Shown: positions 1 through 5,764 of the stretch, in pieces
Layout of the letters: every line of letters begins with the position of its first letter
How positions within the stretch are numbered: the stretch's first letter is position 1
Assembly (NCBI GenBank): GCA_005777205.1
Contig: SXNB01000225.1
Coordinates: forward strand, 1-5,764
DNA length: 5,764 nucleotides
Direction of reading: 5' to 3'
Source of the DNA: Burkholderiales bacterium
GTDB lineage: Bacteria; Pseudomonadota; Gammaproteobacteria; Burkholderiales; SG8-39
Translations under genes and position numbers: made by a program
The notes under the pieces: model-generated
The model's input: only the letters and a program-made list of their open reading frames with translations
Told to the model about the DNA's origin: nothing
Databases searched by the model: none

Positions 1-120
1 CGTGGACAGCGGGTAGTACCTCATCGGCTTGTCGTACACCGGCAGCATCTGCTTGGACACCGCGAGCGTGGCCGGGTAGAGCCGGGTGCCCGAGCCGCCA
101 GCAAGAATGATGCCCTTCAT
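1..120 (-). CDS. rfbA: Glucose-1-phosphate thymidylyltransferase, N-terminal end (partial)
   Basis: Exactly 40 codons of the 5' end are visible; the gene runs off the left edge. RfbA (RmlA) joins dTTP and glucose-1-phosphate to give dTDP-glucose, the substrate of the RfbB encoded just upstream. The protein begins [16 protein letters not shown], with the G-x-G-T-R-L nucleotide-binding loop, and continues with [12 protein letters not shown], containing the lysine conserved in this family. The next residues read RYYPLST, where most family members have IYYPLST, so a hydrophobic residue is replaced by arginine at position 34. A well-spaced GAGGTG precedes the ATG, and the start overlaps the rfbB stop by 4 nt. 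rfbD and rfbC, if present, must lie beyond the window; rfbD is not between rfbB and rfbA as it is in enterobacterial rfbBDAC clusters. Confidence 0.93.
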   Translation of the reverse strand, partial: MKGIILAGGSGTRLYPATLAVSKQMLPVYDKPMRYYPLST

Positions 121-1112
121 TGCGATTTCACCTCTAGGTTTGCCAGGTACCAGTCCACCGTCTTGCGCATGCCCGACTCGAAGGTCTCCGTCGCACGCCA
201 CCCCAGCTCGGCCTTGATGGCTCGCGTGTCCATGGCATAGCGCCGGTCGTGGCCGAGGCGATCCGTGACGTGCGTAATGAGTCCCGCGTAACTGCCCGCC
301 TTACTCGGCCGCGCCTGGTCGAGCAGGGCGCACAGCATGGTCACCACGTCCAGGTTGGCGAGCTCGGTGCCGCCGCCGATGTTGTAGGTCGCGCCCGGCC
401 GGCCGCGCGCAAGCACTTCGCGCAGCGCTGCGCAGTGGTCCTCCACGTACAGCCAGTCGCGTCGCTGCCGGCCATCGCCGTAGACGGGCAGCGGTTTGCC
501 GGCGAGCGCGTTTGCGATCATGAGCGGGATCAGCTTCTCGGGGTACTGGCGCGGCCCGTAGTTATTGGAGCAGTTGGTGGTCAGCAGCGGCAGACCGTAG
601 GTGTGGTGGTAAGCGCGCGCCAGATGATCCGCCGCAGCCTTGGACGCGGCATATGGGCTGTTGGGCGCGTAGGGCGTGGATTCGGTGAACGCCGGCTCGT
701 CCGGTCCGAGTGAACCGAACACCTCGTCCGTCGATATGTGCAAGAAATGGAACGTCGCCTTCGCCTCGCCCACCAGCCCGTCCCAGTAGGCGCGGGCCTC
801 TTCCAGCAGAGCGAAAGTCCCGACCACGTTAGTCTGCACGAACTCCGCAGGCCCGCGGATGGAGCGGTCGACGTGGCTTTCGGCAGCGAAATGAACGATG
901 GCGCGCGGCCGGTGCTCGGCAAGCAGCTTGCGCAGCAGCGCGCGATCGCAGATGTCGCCCTTGACGAATCGGTGGCGCGGATTGCCCTCGATGGGCGCCA
1001 GGTTCCTCAAGCTGCCGGCGTAAGTCAGGCAGTCCAGATTGACCACCGCCTCATTCGTGGAGAGGATGAAGTTCGAGCCGATGAATCCGGCGCCGCCAGT
1101 GACGAGGAGCAT
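117..1112 (-). CDS. rfbB: dTDP-glucose 4,6-dehydratase
   Basis: RfbB (RmlB) is an NAD-dependent extended short-chain dehydrogenase that converts dTDP-glucose to dTDP-4-keto-6-deoxyglucose in the cytoplasm, the second step towards dTDP-rhamnose. The 331-residue protein has the nucleotide-binding TGGAGFIG (5-12), [12 protein letters not shown] (74-85), the catalytic TDE (128-130), the YxxxK pair Y154/K158, and the strongly family-specific [25 protein letters not shown] and GHDRRYAMD. The start is ATG, 6 nt after the GT9 stop, with only a weak GAGA 9 nt upstream. It is somewhat short for the family (about 350-360 residues). Part of the shortfall is next to the first helix: after GSNFIL the usual stretch before the VVNLD strand is about four residues longer. 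C28 sits where most members have lysine (NLDKLTYAG) and L286 where most have proline (DRPGHDRR). Its TGA overlaps the rfbA ATG (ATGA). Confidence 0.95.
   Translation of the reverse strand: MLLVTGGAGFIGSNFILSTNEAVVNLDCLTYAGSLRNLAPIEGNPRHRFVKGDICDRALLRKLLAEHRPRAIVHFAAESHVDRSIRGPAEFVQTNVVGTFALLEEARAYWDGLVGEAKATFHFLHISTDEVFGSLGPDEPAFTESTPYAPNSPYAASKAAADHLARAYHHTYGLPLLTTNCSNNYGPRQYPEKLIPLMIANALAGKPLPVYGDGRQRRDWLYVEDHCAALREVLARGRPGATYNIGGGTELANLDVVTMLCALLDQARPSKAGSYAGLITHVTDRLGHDRRYAMDTRAIKAELGWRATETFESGMRKTVDWYLANLEVKSQ
129..134 (-). promoter_or_regulatory. Ribosome binding site of rfbA
   Basis: The minus strand reads GAGGTG, 8 nt before the rfbA ATG at 120, and lies inside the last codons of rfbB. 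This is the best-placed Shine-Dalgarno match in the window and, with the ATGA overlap, fixes the rfbA start. Confidence 0.7.
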
Positions 1113-1113
1113 G

Positions 1114-1128
1114 CGCGATTATCTCGCG
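1114..1128. repeat. Short perfect inverted repeat at the GT9/rfbB junction
   Basis: The arms are CGCGA and TCGCG, five bases each, around a five-base loop. In the mRNA the repeat covers the GT9 stop codon and the weak GAGA that could serve as the rfbB ribosome binding site, ending just before the rfbB ATG. It is too short for a terminator and has no U-run. It might slightly tune rfbB initiation, or be chance. Confidence 0.35.
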
Positions 1129-2105
1129 TTTGCCAATGCCAACCCGGCGGCCGCCTGCAGCACCGGCTCCAACTGCAAGTCCGCGAGGTCCCCCGACTCC
1201 GGCCGCACCACCCGGTGCTCTACCCCCCACGGCCGCCAGCGCGCCACCGGGGAATCGCCGAACAGCGCCACCACCGGCTTGCCCAGCGCGGCGGCGAGGT
1301 GCATCGCGCCGCCATCGGGGCAGATCACCAGCCGCGCCAGCGACAACGCCGCGATCAGCGTGGCGAGGTCTGGCGTCGGCACCGGGATGACGTTGCCGCC
1401 GCCGGATTGCTCGAGGACCTTCGCCGCGGCGACGTCGTCGCCCGGGTGGCGCGGATCGTCGGCGGGGCCGGGCGCCCAAAGCAGCATCACGTGGCTGTGG
1501 CGCGCCAGTTCGCACGCCAGCGCCGCGTAGCGCTCCAGCGGCCAGTGCTGCCTGGGCCGGCGCGCGCTGATGTGGATGGCGACGAAGGGACCGGTGCCGG
1601 CGAGGTCGCGCACCCGCTCGACCGCGGCCGGATCCGGGAACACGCGCAGCTTGCCCGGCACGCCGGTGATGCCGAGTTCCCGCCCGGTCTCGAAGCTGCG
1701 TTCCACTTCGTGCATCTCTGCCGGCAGGTCGGTGCGCGCCGCCACCACCTTGCGCGCACCCAGGCTGTTGGCGAGCTTGAGCGACTGCGCCGAGGGCGCG
1801 GGCACCAGCACCGCGTCCAGGCGCCGGCCGCGGATCGAGGACAGGAGCTTCAGGCGATCCTTGAACAGCGCGAGCGCGCCCTTGCTGCGGTGCTTCATCT
1901 TCTCGTAGACCAGCACCTCGTTCAGCAGCGTGTTGCGCGCCAGGACCTCGGCGTTGTAGGTGTTTACCAGCGCGCCGATCCACGCCCCCGGCAGCTGCCC
2001 GCGCAGCGCGGCGATCAGCGGCGTGGTGCAGACGAGGTCGCCGATGTTGTCGCGCCGCAGGATCAGGATGCGCGGGGCGCTTGCCGGGGCAGGTTCGTCA
2101 GCCAT
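1119..2105 (-). CDS. Glycosyltransferase family 9 (heptosyltransferase-like), second of two
   Basis: This 328-residue protein is a GT9 enzyme with a more canonical N terminus than its neighbour: ILILRRDNIGDLVCTTPLI (13-31) holds the R-x-D-x-x-GD motif. The donor domain has AIHISARRPRQHWPLERY (176-193), the signature CPDGGAMHLAAALGKPVV from residue 262, then ALFGDSPVARWRPWG. It should be cytoplasmic and add a sugar, possibly heptose, to LPS core or another glycan. The ATG at 2105 is the only start codon before the conserved core, so the gene overlaps the ligase by 43 nt in the -1 frame relative to it. The only Shine-Dalgarno match is AGGA just 2 nt before the ATG, which is too close to work well, so translation may depend on ribosomes finishing or slipping in the ligase gene. 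Its frame is open upstream of the ATG to at least 2264. The gene stops 6 nt before rfbB. Confidence 0.9.
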   Translation of the reverse strand: MADEPAPASAPRILILRRDNIGDLVCTTPLIAALRGQLPGAWIGALVNTYNAEVLARNTLLNEVLVYEKMKHRSKGALALFKDRLKLLSSIRGRRLDAVLVPAPSAQSLKLANSLGARKVVAARTDLPAEMHEVERSFETGRELGITGVPGKLRVFPDPAAVERVRDLAGTGPFVAIHISARRPRQHWPLERYAALACELARHSHVMLLWAPGPADDPRHPGDDVAAAKVLEQSGGGNVIPVPTPDLATLIAALSLARLVICPDGGAMHLAAALGKPVVALFGDSPVARWRPWGVEHRVVRPESGDLADLQLEPVLQAAAGLALANAR

Positions 2106-3292
2106 AGTCCTAGGAGGAGGGTTGCAAGGATGCCGTGCTCGTGGTGCAGCGTGGTGTTCACCAGTCCCACCGAGACCGTGATCGCCCAGGCGCTCAGCGC
2201 CCCCCCCCAAAGTACCCAGTCGAGGTCGCCGTCCGGGGCGCGCGGCCGGTGGCGAACCAGCCACGTCGCCCAGACGAGCAGTACCGCGGCGAGCGCCAAG
2301 GCCCCGAGCACGCCGCGCTCGGCCAGCGTGTTCAAGTAAAGACTGTGGGCATGGCTGGTACCGCCGTACTGGTTGGCGTCAAACGGCTTTCCTGCCAACC
2401 GGCGCCACTCCTCCACTTTCTCAAGCGAGATGGTGCTGTAGTTGCTTGGCCCAACGCCGAACCAGGGATAGCGTTCCCAGGCTGCGAAACCCATGCTCCA
2501 GACCCGATCGCGATTGCTCAGCACATTATCCTGCGCCTCTAAGAGCTTTTGCTTCGCCACCACACTGACCTCAAGAACGACAGCCAATACCAGCGTCGCG
2601 GCGATCACGGTAGTTCCAGCAATGAGTGGCACGCGCCATCGCGGCCACCATGCAAGCGCCAACGCCAGCACAAAAGCAAGCGCAGCCCCCACTGCGCCAC
2701 GGCTGGCCATGGTTACCAACGACACGATCAGGCTGATAAGAATGGCGGACGCAATCGTTCGCCTCATTACGTTCCATGATTGCCAGCACGCGAACATCCA
2801 GGCGGCACCCAATCCAAGAACGATGGCAAGGTAGATCGCGCTGTGGTTGACATGGCCCACGGATTTCAACTGCAGCGCGCTGGTCCGGCCGCCGACGTAC
2901 ATCCACCAGCCCAGCGCCAGGCCCGCCAGCGTAGCGGCGACCACCGCGCCGAGCACCCAGCGAAGCTCGGCGGCCCCGTAGCCTCCCCGCTTCACCATCC
3001 ACAGGACGCCGCCGTAGCGCAGGACGTCGTTGGCGCCCTTCCATTCCTGGTGGGAAACCGGAGCGAAGGCGGCCACCACGTACGCGGAAGCAATCCAGCA
3101 CGCGATCAGCGTGTCCCACAGGTCCCAGCGGCCGCCAAAATCGCGCGCGCGCGCCCGATTCCAGAGCCACGCCGCGGCGAAGCCCAGCCAGGCCAGGTTC
3201 TTCGGGGCCTCCAGCAGCGGCAGGAAGAACGCGAGCGCGACGAGCAGCGCGGTCTCGACCAGGTAGCGGGACGACTTAAGATCCGCGAGCAT
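2063..3292 (-). CDS. waaL: O-antigen ligase / polymerase family membrane protein (WaaL, Wzy_C type)
   Basis: The 409-residue protein is a polytopic inner-membrane protein with about 11-12 hydrophobic segments (for example 11-29, 110-131, 148-170, 180-196, 221-243, 326-347, 357-380, 387-400) and a large loop at about 244-325. WaaL joins undecaprenyl-linked O-antigen to lipid A-core in the periplasm. Family marks include GHVNHSAIYLA (146-156), the arginine in SRGA (R198), WFGVGPSNY (277-285) and SHAHSLYL (313-320) in the big loop; an arginine and a loop histidine of this kind are needed in studied WaaL proteins. A Wzy polymerase or a protein-glycan ligase of the same superfamily is a real alternative, and the neighbours favour LPS. 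The start ATG lies 11 nt after the previous stop without a clear Shine-Dalgarno. The gene contains a G9 run at codons 362-365 and a (CG)6 tract at codons 46-50. It has a lower-GC centre and overlaps the next gene by 43 nt. Confidence 0.85.
   Translation of the reverse strand: MLADLKSSRYLVETALLVALAFFLPLLEAPKNLAWLGFAAAWLWNRARARDFGGRWDLWDTLIACWIASAYVVAAFAPVSHQEWKGANDVLRYGGVLWMVKRGGYGAAELRWVLGAVVAATLAGLALGWWMYVGGRTSALQLKSVGHVNHSAIYLAIVLGLGAAWMFACWQSWNVMRRTIASAILISLIVSLVTMASRGAVGAALAFVLALALAWWPRWRVPLIAGTTVIAATLVLAVVLEVSVVAKQKLLEAQDNVLSNRDRVWSMGFAAWERYPWFGVGPSNYSTISLEKVEEWRRLAGKPFDANQYGGTSHAHSLYLNTLAERGVLGALALAAVLLVWATWLVRHRPRAPDGDLDWVLWGGALSAWAITVSVGLVNTTLHHEHGILATLLLGLWLTNLPRQAPRAS
2200..2208. 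repeat. G9 homopolymer (C9 on the plus strand) in the ligase gene
   Basis: Nine identical bases lie at ligase codons 362-365 (Trp-Gly-Gly-Ala, read TGG GGG GGG GCG). It is the longest homopolymer in the window; the next longest I see are six bases. With nine G the ligase frame is intact. With eight G the frame reads TGG GGG GGG CGC TGA and stops at once. With ten G the frame becomes that of the downstream GT9 gene, which is open from at least 2264 through 1119. Tracts of this length are typical sites of polymerase slippage. They are also typical sites of sequencing error. Confidence 0.8.
3142..3154. repeat. (CG)6C dinucleotide tract in the ligase gene
   Basis: Thirteen alternating bases encode the Arg-Ala repeat after the second hydrophobic segment (about residues 46-50 of the ligase). 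A change of one CG unit would shift the frame early in the gene and abolish the protein. It may be a simple by-product of Arg/Ala codons in a GC-rich genome. Confidence 0.6.
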
Positions 3293-3303
3293 GGGCGCGC
3301 AGT

Positions 3304-4404
3304 TTAGCCGCGGGCGAGGGCCTGCGCCGCGGCCGCGACGGCCTCGGCGCCGATGGCCTGCATGCAGCGCGGCGCCGGGCATTCGGCGATCGAGCGGCCG
3401 CAACGCCGCACCCACGCGATGTCGCGCTTGAACAGCACGCGCTGGTCGCGGCAGTCGAAGTCCTCGACGGTGACCGCGCGGTAGGGCGCCTCGCGCCAGA
3501 ACTCACCCGCGCCGCAGAGCACCGCGGAGCCCGGGCCGAACAGCGTCACGGTCGGCGTGCCTGCAAGGCGTCCCAGGTGCGCGACGCCGGTGTCCGGACA
3601 CACCAGCAACGACGCGCCCTTCACCAGGTGCCACAGCTGCGCCAGGTCGAGCCGCCCGGCGAAGGAGCGCTCGCGCCTGGCCGGATCGATCATCGCCACT
3701 TCCGCTTCCTCTCCTGCGCCAGCGCTCCAGACGATGGCGAAGCCCTTCGCGGACAGCCCGTCGGCGAGCGAGCGCCACTTTTCCGGGCCCCAGTGCTTGA
3801 GCGGCGTGCTGGCGCCGACGTGCAGCACCGCATAGCGTCCCTCGGGCAGGGCGAACGGCGCATGCACCGGATCGGGCCAGTCCACGGCGTTGTACGGCCG
3901 CGGCGGTGGGCCGTCAGCGAGCGCGGCGACCATGTCGCCCCACGCGGCGGGCGCATCGGGCCAGGGCCGCAGCTCGTCCACCGGCCAGTTCTTGTACTCG
4001 GGGCGGTCGCCGGCGTGCGCCACAATCCAGCGCGCGCCCGCGGCGGCGGCGAGCCAGCTGGTGCGGTTGTCGCCCGGCACGTAGGCGAGGTCGAATCCCG
4101 GGCCGTCGAGCAGCCCAGCGAGCGTGCCGGGATCGCGTGGATCGAAGGCGATCGGCTCCACGCCGTAGGGCCGCCCGGAATAAAGGGGCGCCGCGGCCTT
4201 GCGCACTGTCATCGCGATCCTGGCCGTCGGATGCTGCTCGCGCAGCTTGGCGAGCAGCGGGGTCAGCATCAGGGTGTCGCCCAGCAGCAGGTGATGCGCG
4301 ACCAGGATGCTGCCCGGGGCCAGTGGGCGGCGGCGGCGGACGGTGAAGCGCCGCAGCATCGCCGCGGGCACCACGCGCGCGCGCGAGGCGATGCGGCTAG
4401 CCAC
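3304..4404 (-). CDS. Glycosyltransferase family 9 (heptosyltransferase-like), first of two
   Basis: This 366-residue protein resembles the ADP-heptose:LPS heptosyltransferase family (GT9). The N-terminal domain has a strand and turn ILVAHHLLLGDTLMLTP (33-49), where other members have the R-x-D-x-x-GD form; G42-D43 is kept. The C-terminal domain has HVGASTPLKHWGPEKW and the donor-site signature CPDTGVAHLGRLAGTPTVTL from residue 269, followed by FGPGS. The tail holds four cysteines (C318, C335, C342, C347), the last in CPAPRCM; other GT9 proteins also carry cysteines here. I chose the GTG at 4404 because GAGGGG lies 6 nt upstream and because it gives a compact 8-nt overlap with the GT4 gene. 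The ATG at 4359 would shorten the protein to 351 residues but has no visible ribosome binding site. The transferred sugar need not be heptose. An 11-nt gap separates it from the ligase gene. Confidence 0.88.
   Translation of the reverse strand: MASRIASRARVVPAAMLRRFTVRRRRPLAPGSILVAHHLLLGDTLMLTPLLAKLREQHPTARIAMTVRKAAAPLYSGRPYGVEPIAFDPRDPGTLAGLLDGPGFDLAYVPGDNRTSWLAAAAGARWIVAHAGDRPEYKNWPVDELRPWPDAPAAWGDMVAALADGPPPRPYNAVDWPDPVHAPFALPEGRYAVLHVGASTPLKHWGPEKWRSLADGLSAKGFAIVWSAGAGEEAEVAMIDPARRERSFAGRLDLAQLWHLVKGASLLVCPDTGVAHLGRLAGTPTVTLFGPGSAVLCGAGEFWREAPYRAVTVEDFDCRDQRVLFKRDIAWVRRCGRSIAECPAPRCMQAIGAEAVAAAAQALARG
4374..4385. repeat. (CG)6 dinucleotide tract near the 5' end of the first GT9 gene
   Basis: Twelve bases of strictly alternating C and G. 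With the GTG 4404 start the tract lies within codons 7-11; with the ATG 4359 start it is upstream of the gene. A gain or loss of one CG unit would shift the frame of the longer form. Alternating CG is common by chance in GC-rich genomes, so a function is only possible, not shown. Confidence 0.6.
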
Positions 4405-5518
4405 ACGCGACCCCTCGGAAAACGGCCTCCATGCGATCGAGCATGCGCTCCAGTGAGTGGCTCTCGACGCACAACTTGCGCGCGGCCTCGCCCATTTCGC
4501 GGCGCCTGCCCTCCGCGCCTGCCAGTTCGACAATCGCGGCCGCCAGCGCCGCGGGATCCTCCGGCGGCACCACGATGGCCGTGCGCTCGTGCTCGGCGAT
4601 CTCCGGTATGCCGCCCACCGAGGTGGTGACGCAAGGGAGCCCGACGAGCATCGCCTGGAGGAGCGCCTGCGGCACGCCTTCGTTGGCGTACGAGGGCAAT
4701 GCGAAGATGTCCAGCGCGCGCAGCCAGGGCAGCACGTCACCCTGGTTGCCAGCGAAGCGCACGCGCGCGGCCAGGCCGAGTTCCACGACCTGGCGCTGCA
4801 GCGCCTCGCGCTGCGGCCCGTCGCCCACGATCACCAGCTCGATCGCCTCCGGCACCGCCGCCATGGCCTGGACCAGGTGGCGATGGCCCTTCCAGCTGCG
4901 CAGGGTCGCGACGATGCCCAGGAGCACACGATCATCCGGCAGGCCGAGCCGCGCGCGCGCCGCCGCGCGCTCGCCTTCGCCCCCCGGCCGGAATCGCCCG
5001 GCGTCGATGCCGGTGGGCACCGACTCGATCCTGGCTGCGGGGAAGCCGTTGCGCTCCACCAGCTGGCGCCGCAGCGCCTCGCCGGTGGTGACGATGCGGG
5101 ACGCCGCGCGGGTATAGAGCCAGCGGGTGAGCGGATCGCGCGGCACCGCGGCCGAGATGTGCCGCGTGCGTACGATCGGCGTGCGCAACTTGAGCGCCAA
5201 GCGCGCGAGCGCCGCGAGCCAGGAGTCGGTGGAGCTGTGGGTGTTGATGACGTCGCAGGGATTGGCGCCGAACCAGGACATCAGCGCGCCGACGCCCACC
5301 GGGCGCTTGCGGCCGATGGGCAGCGCCACGACCGGCACGCCCCAGTTGGCCGCCTCGAGGTGGATGCGCGCCTCCGGTGGGCAAAGCAGCGTCACCAGGT
5401 GCCCGCGCCGGATCAGGCCTTGCGACTCCGCAAGCACACGGATCTCCTGTCCGCCCCAGCCGAGGGAGGATTCGGTGTGGACGATGCGCAGCCCGGCCCG
5501 AGCCACTTCGCCGCTCAC
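4397..5518 (-). CDS. Glycosyltransferase family 4 (GT-B fold), LPS core or O-antigen sugar transferase
   Basis: The 373-residue protein has the usual length and two-domain layout of GT4 retaining glycosyltransferases. The N-terminal acceptor domain (about residues 10-165) starts with a beta strand and the glycine-rich loop SLGWGGQE (18-25). The C-terminal donor domain (about 195-350) carries [12 protein letters not shown] (201-212), IVGDGPQ (230-236) and the nucleotide-sugar segment [12 protein letters not shown] (279-290), then GGIPE (302-306). The family's EX7E pair appears as E280 and Q288, so the second glutamate is a glutamine. No membrane segment is evident, so it probably works on the cytoplasmic face of the inner membrane. 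Donor and acceptor cannot be read from the sequence. The start is a GTG inside the msbA stop (GTGA overlap); a GGAG lies 11 nt upstream, and a downstream GTG at codon 5 is the alternative. It ends 8 nt inside the likely start of the next gene. Confidence 0.9.
   Translation of the reverse strand: MSGEVARAGLRIVHTESSLGWGGQEIRVLAESQGLIRRGHLVTLLCPPEARIHLEAANWGVPVVALPIGRKRPVGVGALMSWFGANPCDVINTHSSTDSWLAALARLALKLRTPIVRTRHISAAVPRDPLTRWLYTRAASRIVTTGEALRRQLVERNGFPAARIESVPTGIDAGRFRPGGEGERAAARARLGLPDDRVLLGIVATLRSWKGHRHLVQAMAAVPEAIELVIVGDGPQREALQRQVVELGLAARVRFAGNQGDVLPWLRALDIFALPSYANEGVPQALLQAMLVGLPCVTTSVGGIPEIAEHERTAIVVPPEDPAALAAAIVELAGAEGRRREMGEAARKLCVESHSLERMLDRMEAVFRGVACG
4411..4416 (-). promoter_or_regulatory. 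Ribosome binding site deciding the GTG start of the first GT9 gene
   Basis: The minus strand reads GAGGGG here, 6 nt before the GTG at 4404. It lies inside the end of the GT4 gene, which suits coupled translation. It is the clearest Shine-Dalgarno-like match near any candidate start of this gene and is the reason for preferring GTG 4404 over ATG 4359. Confidence 0.55.
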
Positions 5519-5764
5519 TTCGCCTGCGGCTCCAGGAACTGCATCCGGTACAGACGTGCATAGGCGCCCTCGCGCGCGAGTAGCTCGGTGTGGCTGCCGG
5601 TCTCGGCGACGCGGCCGCGCTCCAGCACCACGATCCGGTTCGCGTGCTCGATGGTGGAGAGGCGATGCGCGCTGACGAGGGTGGTGCGGCCCTTCATCTG
5701 CGTTTCCAGTGCCGCCTGACCGAGGCGCTCGGACTCCGAGTCCAGCGCCGAGGTGGCTTCGTCC
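5515..5764 (-). CDS. msbA: MsbA-like lipid A export ABC transporter, C-terminal end (partial)
   Basis: This is the last 82 codons of an ABC exporter with fused membrane and ATPase domains; the rest lies beyond the window edge. The visible part is the end of the nucleotide-binding domain: it opens within the Walker B/D-loop region ([13 protein letters not shown]), followed by the H-loop segment ([14 protein letters not shown]) with its switch histidine, and then the [19 protein letters not shown] tail typical of MsbA and related exporters. MsbA uses ATP to flip lipid A-core across the inner membrane. The family assignment as an ABC exporter is firm. The MsbA identity rests on the tail sequence and on the LPS genes that follow. 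Other exporters of the same subfamily have similar tails and cannot be excluded without the transmembrane half. Its TGA stop overlaps the GTG start of the next gene in the sequence GTGA, which suggests translational coupling. Confidence 0.85.
   Translation of the reverse strand, partial: DEATSALDSESERLGQAALETQMKGRTTLVSAHRLSTIEHANRIVVLERGRVAETGSHTELLAREGAYARLYRMQFLEPQAK

Noticed and set aside
1051..1983. A 310-codon minus-strand frame inside the second GT9 gene
   Set aside because: Low-complexity Arg/Gly/Ala sequence in another frame of a gene whose true frame carries the complete GT9 motifs.
738..2339. A 533-codon plus-strand open frame opposite rfbB, the second GT9 gene and the end of the ligase gene
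   Set aside because: It spans three well-supported genes on the other strand, is rich in Arg, Gln, Ala and His without any recognisable domain, and is the usual antisense shadow of GC-rich coding DNA.
3293..3303. Possible promoter or terminator between the first GT9 gene and the ligase gene
   Set aside because: The gap is 11 bases, with no inverted repeat, no T-run and no recognisable promoter boxes.
3577..4629. A 350-codon plus-strand open frame opposite the first GT9 gene
   Set aside because: Arg/Ala/Gly-rich with no motif, and wholly antisense to genes with clear family signatures.
4405..4740. Upstream in-frame extension of the first GT9 protein
   Set aside because: It lies inside the GT4 coding region, is rich in Arg/Ser/Trp without conserved sequence, and the GAGGGG-preceded GTG at 4404 explains the start.
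4950..4960. Alternating CG run of 11 bases in the GT4 gene
   Set aside because: Slightly shorter than the other tracts and explained by Arg/Ala codons in an alanine-rich stretch; nothing else singles it out.
4457..5563. A 368-codon plus-strand open frame opposite the GT4 gene
   Set aside because: Antisense shadow: it mirrors the GT4 gene and its junction with msbA, and its composition is not protein-like.

Overview
The window reads as one compact lipopolysaccharide (LPS) assembly operon, transcribed entirely from the minus strand, from a GC-rich Gram-negative bacterium. The GC-rich codon use and the protein families (an MsbA-type transporter, GT9 heptosyltransferase-like enzymes, a WaaL/Wzy_C membrane protein and RmlB/RmlA) suggest a proteobacterium, most likely a betaproteobacterium. 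That placement is inferred from family resemblance, not from a marker gene.

In the direction of transcription (high to low coordinates) the order is: the 3' end of an msbA-like lipid A flippase (5764-5515); a GT4 glycosyltransferase (5518-4397); a GT9 glycosyltransferase (4404-3304); an O-antigen ligase/polymerase-family membrane protein (3292-2063); a second GT9 glycosyltransferase (2105-1119); rfbB, dTDP-glucose 4,6-dehydratase (1112-117); and the 5' end of rfbA, glucose-1-phosphate thymidylyltransferase (120-1). The junctions are 4-nt overlap (GTGA), 8-nt overlap, 11-nt gap, 43-nt overlap, 6-nt gap and 4-nt overlap (ATGA). There is no room for internal terminators or ordinary promoters, and no gene-free stretch over 300 bases. 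I see no RNA genes, mobile elements or CRISPR.

Together the genes form an assembly line. RfbA and RfbB make dTDP-4-keto-6-deoxyglucose, the precursor of dTDP-rhamnose and related deoxysugars. The GT4 and two GT9 enzymes add sugars to the core or a lipid-linked glycan on the cytoplasmic face. MsbA flips lipid A-core. The WaaL-like protein joins or polymerises glycan on the periplasmic side.

The most unusual feature is an uninterrupted run of nine G (coding strand) near the 3' end of the ligase gene, the longest homopolymer here. By direct reading of the frames, nine G gives the full ligase. Eight G gives a stop two codons after the run's Gly-Gly. Ten G (or a -1 ribosomal slip) enters a frame that stays open through the start of the next gene and would fuse the ligase to the downstream GT9 enzyme. 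This could be a phase-variable or frameshift switch of O-antigen ligation, or an accident of a GC-rich genome or of the assembly. The ligase gene also has a lower-GC core and a (CG)6 tract near its 5' end.
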